NCBI RefSeq assembly: GCF_022605725.1
Contig: NC_065564.1
Span: forward strand, 4,876,698 to 4,940,697
Reading direction: 5' to 3'
Source: Anthonomus grandis grandis
Taxonomy: Eukaryota; Arthropoda; Insecta; Coleoptera; Curculionidae
Length of the DNA: 64,000 nt
The translations under genes and the position numbers were made by a program. This document shows positions 47,649 through 57,714 of this stretch, in pieces (positions within the stretch are counted from its first letter, which is position 1; each line of letters starts with the position of its first letter). The notes beneath the pieces are model-generated. The model did not search any database. It was not told where the DNA came from and saw nothing but the letters and a program-made list of their open reading frames with translations.

Positions 47649-49231
47649 TCAAAAACAACACACGTATATTTTTGCACGTTTAATTTCTTTAAAAGGCATT
47701 TCTGCTGAAATAGCTTGACACATTCTGATTGTACCCTGGTAAGTCGTGTAGACATGATGGGTGAGCTCTTCGGTTCCCGGTGGTTTTCCCGCTTTCGCTT
47801 TTGCCAGATCCGCCTTTATTCGGCTTATGTTACTCTTCTATAAAACATTGAAAGTCTATCAACTCATTAATGACTAACTATTAAAACGTTAACCTTAATA
47901 TCTTTAAGTTCTTCGGCTGTGGCCAGTTTACTCTCGACCAACAAGTCACCGAACCACTTGATACAATCCTTTTCCTTCATCACTTGTGTCACTTCTTCTC
48001 TCTTTCTATAGGAGGTTCCTGGATCAGAGACAGAGTGCCCACCGTACCTGTTAAACCATCATCAATTATCACTTCAAAGTATTTCGTGAGGATCTACCTA
48101 TAAGTCTTTGCTTCTAACAAAATAGGACCCTTCTTACTTCTCACATGTTTCACAGCAAACTCAACCGCAGACTTTACTGTGAGCAAGTTCATACCGTTCA
48201 ATCTTAGACCAGGAATGAAACTGCAGGACTTATAGTAGTCCGGATTGGCACAGTGTCTGTCCACACTTGTCCCCATGGCGAAATTATTGTTTTCCACCAC
48301 ATAAATGATCGGGAGATTGTGCAGTTTTGCGATGTTAAATGCCTCGTGCACCTTGGATCAAACCCTTAAGGCTCAGCCTCTTAATGAGACTCGGATACTT
48401 ACTTGCCCATTATTATAAGAGCCGTCTCCCATTAAAGTAACGCATATCTTATCGGTGTTTTGATACTGATGCTGAAAAGCCAGGCCGGTGCCTAAAGGTA
48501 CATTCGCCCCAACTATTCCGTTCCCTCCATAGAAATTGGGGGCGTACAGGTGCATAGAGCCCCCCTTGCCCCTGTTATCCCCCAGAGTATATCCTTAAAA
48601 TTAATCCAGTTGTTGGCAATAAAGTACTTCAAAAAGTAATGTTCGATATACCCATAAGTTCCCCAAAGAACGACACCAAATCGTTTGTTTTCAGTAGAAA
48701 CCAGCTATGGCATCGGTAAGTTGTAATAATCGTATCGTCTGGCTTTAGGATTGAATTTATGCCTACAGCTATGGCTTCTTGGCCGCTGTACAAGTGGCAC
48801 AACCTTAAAAAGATTATGAAGTTACTGAGGAATAGAGAATAGCAAGAATTCCTGGAAGAGCTGCTGAAGAAGAAGAGCTTATTGACCTGGATACTTGCAT
48901 CTGAAGTATTTGCTGATCTTAGCTGCATTGAGTAGCTTGCAATGTAGTCCAGGTTTAAGAATAGATTGAGAGCAGAGGGTGGTAATTCAGAGAGTCCTTA
49001 CCCTCTGATTTTCTTCTCATTATAAAGGCGGGCAGTAGCGAGTTCGCATCTCCGAATCAAGTCCATCTGCTGGTAAGCCCTCAGGCCCTCCTCCTTACTG
49101 ACCTCGACCGTTTTGGGAGGCGTTTCGTCCAGCAAGTGAGTGATGGGGCCATCTTCACTAAAGTAAGTGGTTATGTCGAACGAGAGCGACCGTCTCGGTA
49201 ATGTTTTTGAATTTAGAGCCCTTCGAAACAT
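47649..49231 (-). CDS. pyruvate dehydrogenase E1 alpha subunit, diverged paralog (minus strand)
   Basis: This is the thiamine-diphosphate-binding alpha chain of the mitochondrial pyruvate dehydrogenase complex. It works with E1 beta to decarboxylate pyruvate and acetylate the lipoyl group of E2. Exons on the minus strand: 49231-49002, 48803-48652, 48593-48403, 48351-48098, 48047-47894, 47837-47649. They join in frame to 1170 bases (389 residues). The N-terminus is basic ([15 protein letters not shown]), as in a mitochondrial presequence. [28 protein letters not shown] and the TDP motif GDG (183-185) followed by ENN (NN at 212-213) are present. The regulatory loop reads [15 protein letters not shown]; the serines matching phosphorylation sites 1 and 2 are S281 and S288, and site 3 matches S220. 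It differs from the family in GDGSYNNGQ (usually GDGAANQGQ), YRCHSW (usually YRAHGF) and a divergent C-terminus ending KIYVCCF. An alternative start 20 codons upstream (49291) exists. A paralog, and not the main housekeeping gene, seems likely. Confidence 0.9.
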
Positions 49232-49369
49232 TTTCAGATAATTTTGAATGAAATCTTCCTCAAGACTTTGACAATGTTTTGCCGATGACACCGAAAGTAC
49301 GTTCCGGTATTACGTTAACATCACTCATTCCATTCAATTTCTCCAACTTGTCACTGTGAAGCTTCAAAA
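49232..49369. promoter_or_regulatory. shared intergenic space between divergent PDHA genes
   Basis: Only 138 bases separate the two start codons, so the core promoters and both 5' leaders must lie here or overlap the coding exons. No TATA box is apparent in either direction. A bidirectional promoter is inferred from the spacing. Confidence 0.5.
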
Positions 49370-50846
49370 ATGTTCCTGAGAACCGCAGTTCGTTTGGCCA
49401 AGCGAGCGTTTACGCCCCAAAGAAGAAGCTTGGTGCTGAATGTGGACCAATTGTACGACGAGAGCGTTTATAAGCTCCATCTGCTGGACCAAGGACCCTC
49501 TCACACCTCGGAGCTGAGTAAATCGGTCGCTCTAACATGTTTCGAGCGCATGGACCTCGTCAGGAAGGTGGAAAACACTCTGGCCCAGCTGTACAGGGAG
49601 AAAAAGATACGGGGGTAAGTAGTACGACGGTCTTAAAACTTTATCCAGAAAGTTATTTCAGCTTTTGTCACCTTTACGTGGGACAAGAGGCGGTAGCAGT
49701 CGGAATATTTCAGATAATGCGCCCCCAGGACACCATTATCACCTCATACAGGTGCCACGGTTGGGCCGTGTTAAAAGGGGGCAGTGTGGCCTCAGTATTC
49801 GCGGAGCTACTAGGTAAACCCATTCGGATTTCCAGAATTATTGTTTAAAATTGGGGTTGCAGGTCACGTGACCGGTCTATCGAGAGGCAAGGGAGGTTCC
49901 ATGCACCTCTACGCTCCCAGATTCTTCGGAGGGAACGGCATAGTCGGAAGCCACGTGCCTCTTGGTGTCGGCATAGGGTTCAAGCACCACTATCTCAAGG
50001 AAGATGCCATTTGTGTGACCCTTTTTGGAGACGGGGCAGCCAATCAAGGACAAGTAAGCTGCGCATGTCTTCTTCTGTGACTATGGCTCACTTTGTTCGC
50101 CTGATGAGGCTCAAACAGTTCGAAACCGACTGATAGTTCTGTAATATTATTTTTAGGTTTTCGAAGCATTTAACTTGGCCAAGCTGCAGGATGCTCGTAT
50201 ACTCTTCGTGGTAGAGAACAACATATATGGCATGGGCACATCCACTATGAGGAGTTCGGCGAATACGGAGCTCTATAGGCAATGCGCTTACCTCCCCGGA
50301 ATTAGGGCCTCCGGCATGGATATTTTGAGCATCATGGAGTGCACCAAGTTCTGTTTCGATCACATTAAAGCGGGCAAGGGGCCCATCGTTTTGGAGCTTA
50401 TGACGTACAGGTATTAAGAGAAATTAAGTTTACAGGTGAACGGTTGTTTAGTGCTGGATCGTAGGTACTTTGGACACTCAATGTCCGATCCAGGTACGAG
50501 TTACCGAGACAGGGAGGAAATCCAAACGGTACGCGAGAAGAAAGACTGCATCGCCCACATTAAAAAGCTGATTCTGGACAGCAAGTTGGCCTCAGACGCC
50601 GAACTGAAGGAGATAGAGGTGCTTTTTTGTGGCACGAGGAGGTTTATAGAATGTAATTAAACAAATTTTTAGACGAAAAATAAGGAATTCGTTGCTAAGG
50701 AGCTCGAGGCGGCTTCAAAGGGCACCGATCCTCCCCTAGAGGAGCTGGTGGCTGACGTGTACTCGAATTACCCGGACCGCATGAGGATCCCGCCCATGCT
50801 CACCTGGATGCCATACAAGACTATTGCCCATTACGATAAAAAATAA
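49370..50846 (+). CDS. pyruvate dehydrogenase E1 alpha subunit, diverged paralog (plus strand)
   Basis: Alpha chain of mitochondrial pyruvate dehydrogenase E1. Exons: 49370-49614, 49662-49813, 49863-50053, 50157-50410, 50465-50618, 50673-50846. They join in frame to 1170 bases (389 residues, the usual family length). Introns are 47, 49, 103, 54 and 54 bases, all GT..AG. The presequence is basic ([20 protein letters not shown]). Landmarks in order are [46 protein letters not shown] (GDG at 188-190) and [11 protein letters not shown] (NN at 217-218, the normal 26-residue gap). The loop [15 protein letters not shown] (281-295) follows. Serines matching sites 1, 2 and 3 are S286, S293 and S225. 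The C-terminus [25 protein letters not shown] region is intact. Exons 2-5 have exactly the lengths of those in the minus-strand neighbour (152, 191, 254, 154), so the pair arose by inverted duplication. The histidine normally two before the catalytic GHS is Phe here. Insects and mammals are known to have testis-biased PDHA paralogs; such a role here is only a guess. Confidence 0.93.
50101..50130 (+). ncRNA. hammerhead-like core inside PDHA intron 3 (candidate)
   Basis: CTGATGAGGCTCAAACAG is followed by TTCGAAACCGAC. It has an exact CUGAUGA and GAAA, but the hairpin between them is imperfect. The string is close to the - strand array motif at 35.4-36.5 kb, so this is a dispersed copy. It also makes this intron (103 bases) the longest in the gene. 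No stem I is visible. Confidence 0.3.
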
Positions 50847-50849
50847 TTT

Positions 50850-52370
50850 TAATTTTTAATTAAGTTTTTAACGAATATACACGTATACTCTAATAGGGAG
50901 CTCGTTTCCGTAAATCCGTTTTATTCCGGTCAAAGGCCAAACTAGCCCGATTCCAGCGAGACTCGCTGCCCCACTTCAACAACTGTTGACTCGGTTAGAG
51001 TTTTCTATTCGATATTAGTTTTTATATTTTTGTATGAATTCAATGGTTTTACTGTAATATGAAGCTTATGAAAACAGTTTGCACAATAAGAAGGACCCTT
51101 AAAGCAATGAAAAGTAATGAAAGTCAATCCGAAACCTCTAACGGCCCTTGTTTGTCCAAAAAAAGTACATTCTTATTACGACAATAAAGGGCCCTTTATT
51201 CGCCCCTAATTCACCCCAATCACACATTATCTACATCTGCCTCGGTCATTTCAATAAATCTGTGCGGAAAGTTTTTGTCCCGAGATCTCTCTGGATTTAT
51301 TCCGCACTAAAAGATAAACTGCTGTCCCTTATTGGACAAATACCCCCTTTGTATTTGTACGTTGCCGCTAATAGTTGGACTGTAATTAATTGGACATTTG
51401 TTATAAGGTGCCCGTTTGCGATGATAAATGAGGGCGGTGCGGAGAAAAAGGGACCGCAATAAGTTCCCGGGACATGGAATTATTGTTTTCATTTGTTATA
51501 TTTATTGTCTCCTGATGTACCATAAGCTACTCCACTGAATTTCGGCACTGGTATGTTTGAAAATTCTAGAACTTTGGGCACCTTATGGCAACACCGCAAC
51601 CCCAAATCGGTAGCAACGTTTTCGAAATTTCGCTAATTTTTAATTCTTGACAAATCCGCAAAATGAAAAGCCCACGCCCTACGGGAATTTACACGGTAAA
51701 AGCGGGATCGGGATAATGGTTTGACGTTGCGTCACAGGATCATAATGCATTATTACACTTGGATTGCGCCAACGTTATACCTATGCGTAAATCAATTATT
51801 TCCAGAGGGGGATGAGGGTTTTTTTTACCAATTTATCGATGACGGATCGGTGTCGGATGCAGTCGCGGCGATGTCAACCCCCTGGTTCGGCGTCTGTTTA
51901 TGGCAACTGCCACCCATTTATTTCACTCTTTAGAATATATGTATATGTGAGGTCCAAGAAGTAGAGCCAATAACGGGCGAGAAGAATGGACCGAAAGTCA
52001 AGAGGAGCCACGTCGGGACTGCTTGAAGGATGCACTTTAAATAACGTTATTTTCAAGAGGGATAATAAGAAAAAAACTCAGAGGGTCCATGTCCAGACCG
52101 TATTGTAACGTCAAAAGTTGTACTAAATCGAAAATAATAATGTTATGAAAAGATCAATTTCCATAATTATACCTAACTATTTTATTACAAGAAAATAATA
52201 CAAAAGCTTGTGGCGAATATAAGAACAGAACATATATATTTCTTGCGCTATACAAGCTTTGTAATTATTGAACGTAATAACATAGTAGGTATTATGGGTA
52301 TTGATGTTTTTATAAGATTATTATTTTCGAATTAGTCTAACTGATCTTTTGAATAAAATAAAAGTTCTTT
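50850..52370. other. gene-free DNA after the PDHA pair
   Basis: No further gene recognised. The first tens of bases are the 3' untranslated region of the plus-strand PDHA gene. A 104-codon frame at 51148-51462 has no domain and overlaps a minus-strand frame. Confidence 0.5.
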
Positions 52371-52669
52371 TTGAAACTCCATTTTATTTAAGAAGCAAGT
52401 AAGTAGCAATGTAACGGTTCAGAACCTGACAAAATAATTTATTTGTAAGATAGATAAGTTTCAATAATATCATGGATAATATTAAAGAAATCCTGGTTTT
52501 TTAATTTATTTTAACTATACGGAAATCAAAATTGTATCCTGAGAATGACCTTACAAAGTGTCGAAACGTCGATATTAAAACACATTGATTTGTACTCGGA
52601 TTCTCCTTTATTGGGCTCATTTAAATAAACCTACTTCAACCTAAGATTACTAACTTCAATTATTTAAAT

Positions 52670-52960
52670 ATGGCGCGAAAACGTAGTTACGGTACGTGTC
52701 GCATACGGCGTGACTATCACGATTTGACAAAACTGGCGTAGTTGCCTATCTATAACTGTTTTGTTATCTATGCTAACGCGGAGAAACCGCGAACCTTTCG
52801 GAACTATGGTCAGCCGAGTATATAAGGAGCCGCGTCGCCGCTTATTAGTTTAGTGCAGTTCCGCATATTGGCGCGAGATTTAAATCAGACATAATAGTTG
52901 TAGTACTATAAATGTATAAATAAATTAGTTGACTATTTTTGATTGTTTTAATTCACAAAA
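52670..52960 (+). mobile_element. possible solo LTR
   Basis: The segment has the order typical of an LTR: a GC-richer stretch, TATATAAGGAGCCGCGTCGC (a TATA box at about 52819), an initiator-like TTAGTGCAGTTC about 35 bases on, then ATGTATAAATAAATTAG (polyadenylation-like) and an end near AATTCACA. No primer-binding site, internal coding region or second LTR is seen. A host promoter would look similar. Confidence 0.25.
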
Positions 52961-52969
52961 CGCTGCAGT

Positions 52970-54712
52970 ATGCAATATGATAATTCTTTGTTTGAGCCTA
53001 TTGAGAGCCTCTAAGTAGAATATGTTTGGCGGGTCCAATGAGGGAATTTCCTTGCACAAAAATAAATCAGAAATCAAGAGGAGGCATGTATGCATCAAAA
53101 GTCGGATGCAAGTCTAGTAGTACACTGTGTCTGGAGAATCTGTCTGAAAATGAGGAGTCGTTTCTTTTCGCCCTGTCCAGATGCATTTTCTCACGTTTAC
53201 AGGTGAAACAATGGGCAGTTTACGTTAAATAATTACGACGATGAGTCCGCACGTCTGACGCTATTGTCTGGAAGCAACCCGGTATATAAAGGGCCCCTAC
53301 TTATAATCGGAATTCGTCGGGTATTCAAACAGCGCCAGATATTTCCGCAAGATCGATAGTCCTGCTACTCAAAATAGCTTAATAGGGAACATCCCTACTT
53401 GACAAATGGATGCGAAGCTGCTACATTTGGCAGAGTTGGTATGCTCCAGGATACATAATATGCTGCAATGCGATAGAATCGCTCATTAATATGATGAATG
53501 AACGAGGGTATTGTCTTGTTATTCACCGCTTGGAAATCGAGAGCCACAGTAATCGGATATTTGGGATTGGTGTTGGGAAAGGTGTCAATTTTAGTCGTGA
53601 CGGATATGTAGTAGACATTAAAGATCTTAATCGAGGCCTAAAATAGTTCATTAGTTGTAAGGGATTCCCGTTTACAAGTTACAACTTTAGGGAGCCCCCA
53701 AACCGCAACAAAACAGTTGAAAGCGGTTTTCAGCGGGCAGTTCCGAAAAACGAAGGGCCCCATTCGATGGCCCCAATTGCCCGAAATCTGCAAAAACAAA
53801 CGCCGAAACTCCACTTGAGCTTTCGCTAACGAGGGCTGCCGAGGGGGTCCCGGGGGGGTGAGAGAGCAAGCAGAGGGAAGATCGGGAAGGTAGCCATCGA
53901 AAAAGCGTACTAATGCAGTTATCGGCCGACTGTTGCTCGCCCGACCGTCGGTATATACCGCGAAAAACACTCGGCACAAAAACCCGATCACCTGGGAAAA
54001 TCCCGAAGGGTTTTCAGTCTGTTTTATGCTGCAGCGGGAGTTTTAAAGTGTCAACGAGCAGTTGGGAGTAGAGTCGGTTTAATTCATTTTGTTTTTCAGA
54101 TAATAGGGGAATCTGAGGACCTGCCTCGTGTAACGATCAATCCAGACTTGGATAAGCAACTTCAGATCGTGACGAATGAAAGAGAGTGATAGCATGGATC
54201 ATTTTCAGAGGAATTCCAGAAGTTCCAAAGAGAAATACCTTTTTAAGAAGGTTCTGGAGGCATAACTGTCTAGCTCTCGTGAGAATGCGTGCCGGAGCCG
54301 TATGTTTAGATCAAATAGTTTCTTTTTAATGCTCACGAAATGAGACTCCCCCCGCCAAAGCTATAAAACGTCTATTAAATCAAACCAAACGGACCTGACA
54401 CGAACGTTAAATTACAAGAAATAGTTTATATTCGGTGCGGGCTTTTCTTAATTACATCCTGTCGGCAAGTCCCTTTCGCCAAAATAAACCGCACCCCGAA
54501 AGCTAAATTAAACATACACCGGGCGATAATTCCGTGTGTACTGCAGAAATACTGACCACCAGTAAATTCTAAGCTTGTGCAGCAGCAGCAGCAGCAGTGA
54601 CAACTTCCGTCGCACACGTGCTTCCGGAGAAGATCGCGAAAAGCTGACTAGGTGGCGCCGCCGTCGCCGGAAACGGCGGTGTAGATGAAAGGCCGTTCCC
54701 GCTCGCACTCGA

Positions 54713-54743
<31 letters not shown>

Positions 54744-55100
54744 TTTTTGGGGGTTAAGTGACTTCCGGTTGCTAGCCGAGATTAGTTTGAGTCGAGGAGT
54801 GGGACCGCGTGGTTTGCATGAATATTTCACGAGGGCATATATACGAGATATTTTTAAATAGGGTCAGAATATTAATTCGGGTTTGTGGCCATGTAAGGCA
54901 CGAAGGTTAATGATTAAGTCAACGGGTTCGTTATCAGGGTATTAGGGCGCATTTGTTTTATAGGGTGTATCAAACCATTACTGAAAATTCTATACAGGAA
55001 TACATTCTATACGAAAATTTATAAAACAAGCAAGAAACGCTTCTAGAATCCCCAAAATTTTAAATAAATAAAATTCAGAGACGTTTCATAACACCTACTG
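52970..55100. other. gene-free DNA with CAG and CT microsatellites
   Basis: No firm gene. A CAG run is at about 54579-54597 and a CT run at 54713-54738. A 78-codon ATG frame at 53410-53646 and a 117-codon minus frame at 53991-53638 have no recognised domain. The stretch 53690-54020 is GC-rich compared with its surroundings and could be a promoter or 5' exon of an unseen gene. Confidence 0.45.
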
Positions 55101-55279
55101 GCACAATATATAGGTCTGACAAGCTCAGGACGTGGAAGGCAAGTATAGAATGACAAAAATTTACGATCAGTATAATTTATTTAACTTTTTGCCTTTTTAT
55201 TTTTACTTTGATGCATTAAATTATCCATTTTCTAAAAGAAAAATACACATATTGCCGCTTTTTCTAAGAAAAATAAGCA

Positions 55280-55670
55280 GAAAAAGTTTATTTTCGTCCA
55301 GACAGTTGGCATTAATTATGAAAGACAAAGAGAAACGCCTGTAAAAGAAATATTATCAATTTCGTCCAGGCAGTTGAGGTCATTTGAGGTCAAGAGAAAG
55401 ACAAGAAGAACCGTCTGTGTGCCTGAAGTAACTCAACTGATGTCTGTAAAAAATCGTTAATCTCTTCCAGGCATTTAAAGAAGAAGAACGAGAGAAAGAA
55501 GATGGACAAGAAATGCAGGATGAAAAAATGGACTGCCTGTAAAAGAAAAATTAATATTTCTTTTCAGGCAGTTGAGGTCTTGAAGAAAAAAAAACAAGAA
55601 GAACTGAGTCTATAGTAACTCAAGTGCCTGTAAAAAATTCGTTAATATCTTTCATGTCCTTAAAGAAGAA
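55280..55670 (+). repeat. repeat island with GTCCAGGCAGTTGAGGTC
   Basis: Four diverged units contain TCGTCCAGACAGTTGGCAT, TCGTCCAGGCAGTTGAGGTC, TCTTCCAGGCATTTAAAG and TTTTCAGGCAGTTGAGGTC, separated by AAGAAGAA/GACAAGAAG purine tracts and CTGTAAAAGAAA strings. It belongs to the window-wide short-motif family. Confidence 0.65.
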
Positions 55671-55724
55671 AAATGAGAAGAAATGCATTATAAAATTAAT
55701 AGGGTGTGAAAAGCATCAATAATT

Positions 55725-56510
55725 TTTAATGATTATTCTGATCAATGATATCTTTCAGGAGTTTCTACTGTTTGCGTATGACACGAAGGTTTCTCTCCTT
55801 ATTAAGAGTCGCCATGACTGCATGCACCTACAAGCTGATCTTGATAGGGTTTATGAATGGTGTGAAGATAACACTCTCAGGACAACAAGACTCTCACTTG
55901 ATCTCCAAAAATGTAAGAAGGTATTCGATTTCCTTGCTCAAAGGTAAGATTGACTTTGGTTACGTTATAATAAATGATACCACACTTGCAAATTGTGACT
56001 CTGTTCTAGGCATAATTATAAGATCAACAAAACTTTCTTCTAATTGAAGTATTGCTTCTTCTATGTGAAGAAGTAGGACAAATTTGCTTAAATCCCTAGT
56101 AAAATCACGCCTTCTGTATGCTTCTCTATTATGGTTTCCTAATTATGCACTGCATATTCACAGGCTCGAATCAGTTCGGGGCTTCAGTCAGCAGTTATTG
56201 CTTTCAATATTTAATGCACTGTCCCTTCAGCAATCCGCTGTTTGTGGAAGTCAAGTGTTTATATTTAAAATATTCAACAATCAAAGTGATGCTTCAGATT
56301 TCTTATCAGCTTCGAATTTTGCTGTTTTCTACATCCATACAAGAAGACACAGCGAATTTTACTCAATTTGGCAGAAGAAAGAGCCCATGTATAGAGTATG
56401 CAACTGGTTCAGTGTTGTTCAGTTACGGATTGATGTTGAACGATTTGATATTTGACTTCAAATCTGTTATTTCAGAAAAAATTAGATTGTTAGTTATTTA
56501 AGTAGTTATT
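55725..56510 (+). pseudogene. degenerate non-LTR reverse transcriptase fragment
   Basis: Three successive frames encode parts of a LINE-type reverse transcriptase. LLFAYDTKVSLLIKSRHDC, then LQADLDRVYEWCEDN, corresponds to the (Y/F)ADDT catalytic box and the following DLxxLxxWCxxN helix. After a frame change comes DFGYVIINDTTLANCDSVLG. After a second change, from 56084, SLVKSRLLYASLLWFPNYA and IHRLESVRGFSQQLL match the C-terminal RSxLEYASxxWSPxxxxxxxRLExVQxRF region. The catalytic ADD is YDT, and at least two frameshifts are present, so it is dead. It is probably the same broad clade as the minus-strand fragment at 18.6 kb. Confidence 0.82.
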
Positions 56511-56519
56511 ATACTACGT

Positions 56520-57700
56520 ACTATTAGTTTTCTATTGCACCAGTAAGCGAGTTTGATATTGTTATTTGTTAGATTGCCAAATTTACTGTATTTCAATAAT
56601 TGTCTTGTTTTTTCCTATTGGACTTTGGATATGAATATTTTCATTCCTCTAGGACTCCTTTGTTGACCCCAGAGGTAGATCAACGAGTAAGAAAAAAGAA
56701 AATGCAGACTCCAATACGTTATCGAGAAACTTGAGCTCAAAGGACCTGAACAAAGCCTTCTACTCCGTAAAGAAGAACCAATAAGGTGTTGACAAATGAA
56801 GGAAAATGGTTTTCACGAAATTTTCTCACATCAGTGAAACGAGACATGAAATGACCGGCATGTGGAGTGGAACAAAAGCTCATGACGTTGGTGTGTATGT
56901 ATGCGGATATCGCGGCCATTATTAGTCGAAAATTAATTCATTAGCCGCGAGGGTCGTTACCGGTCGGGTAGGGTCCGGCTAATAAATTCGTTAGGAAATT
57001 CGGGCGTATTTTATAATTTACCTCCGACAAAACAAGAGTCGAAATGGGGCAACAACGCGATGCCGAAATTGCGGTCGCCATCTGGACCTCTATACGACTA
57101 TTAAATGCGCGCAAATGAAATGCCGCTGTTTTAACTAATTTCGAAATTAGTTACTATGTACGAATTTGTATATGGCACGCTTGTATAGGTTAAATACCTG
57201 CGGAAATATGATATTTTGGGCCGGTTGCCATATAATTACTTGATATGGAACTGTTGATTTCGGGGCCGGTATAAATCAACACATGTATATAGAGCCAGCT
57301 TGGACGGTTGAATTGGAAGATTCACCCTTGAAGGGCATTTCTAGAAAATATTCACTTGTCAGTTGCAGCTTATACCTGTCAATGTGACAGACAATGGTAA
57401 CTCTAGTAATTTTCTAGGCTCACTAGGAGCAGATAATAATGTGCTAAGAACGTTAACGTTTCGAAATTCTAATGGAAACTATTGTTTTCCGAATTAAGTT
57501 CGTGGTAAGTGACCTATTTACAAGACTATTACAAGATCCTCAAGTATAATAAATACAATAGAGCAAAAATGTCTTCTATCTTAGATCATCGATGCGGATA
57601 GGGTCAATACGGTACTCGGCCATACGAGAAAATGTTCTCAAATGAAAACCGAACTTTTTAAGAAGACAATTTAAATATCTTAATTTTTACAATTTTAATT
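56520..57700. other. gene-free single-copy DNA before the satellite
   Basis: No gene recognised. The satellite begins gradually at about 57715 with strongly diverged monomers. Confidence 0.5.
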
Positions 57701-57714
57701 TTACAATTTCATTT

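Noticed and set aside
48998..49291. Upstream start MSSAKHC for the minus-strand PDHA
   Set aside because: The internal MFRRALNS start gives a basic presequence that aligns with the start of the paralog. The upstream extension is acidic in part and would shorten the space between the genes, though it cannot be ruled out.
52540..52590. Hammerhead-like string CCTGAGAATGACC..GTGTCGAAACGTCG
   Set aside because: CUGANGA is not satisfied (the base at the conserved G is A), and no adequate stem II forms. Only the GAAAC part fits.
53234..53265. ACGATGAGTCCGCACGTCTGACGC, resembling a hammerhead core
   Set aside because: The leading CU is missing and there is no GAAA after a stem. The similarity is limited to GAUGAGUCC.
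53410..53646. 78-codon ATG frame in single-copy DNA
   Set aside because: No recognised domain, splice partner or conserved motif; its length is within chance for this base composition.
53638..53991. 117-codon minus-strand frame in a GC-rich patch
   Set aside because: A second overlapping frame of similar length exists in the same stretch. The GC content suppresses stops, and no domain is recognisable.
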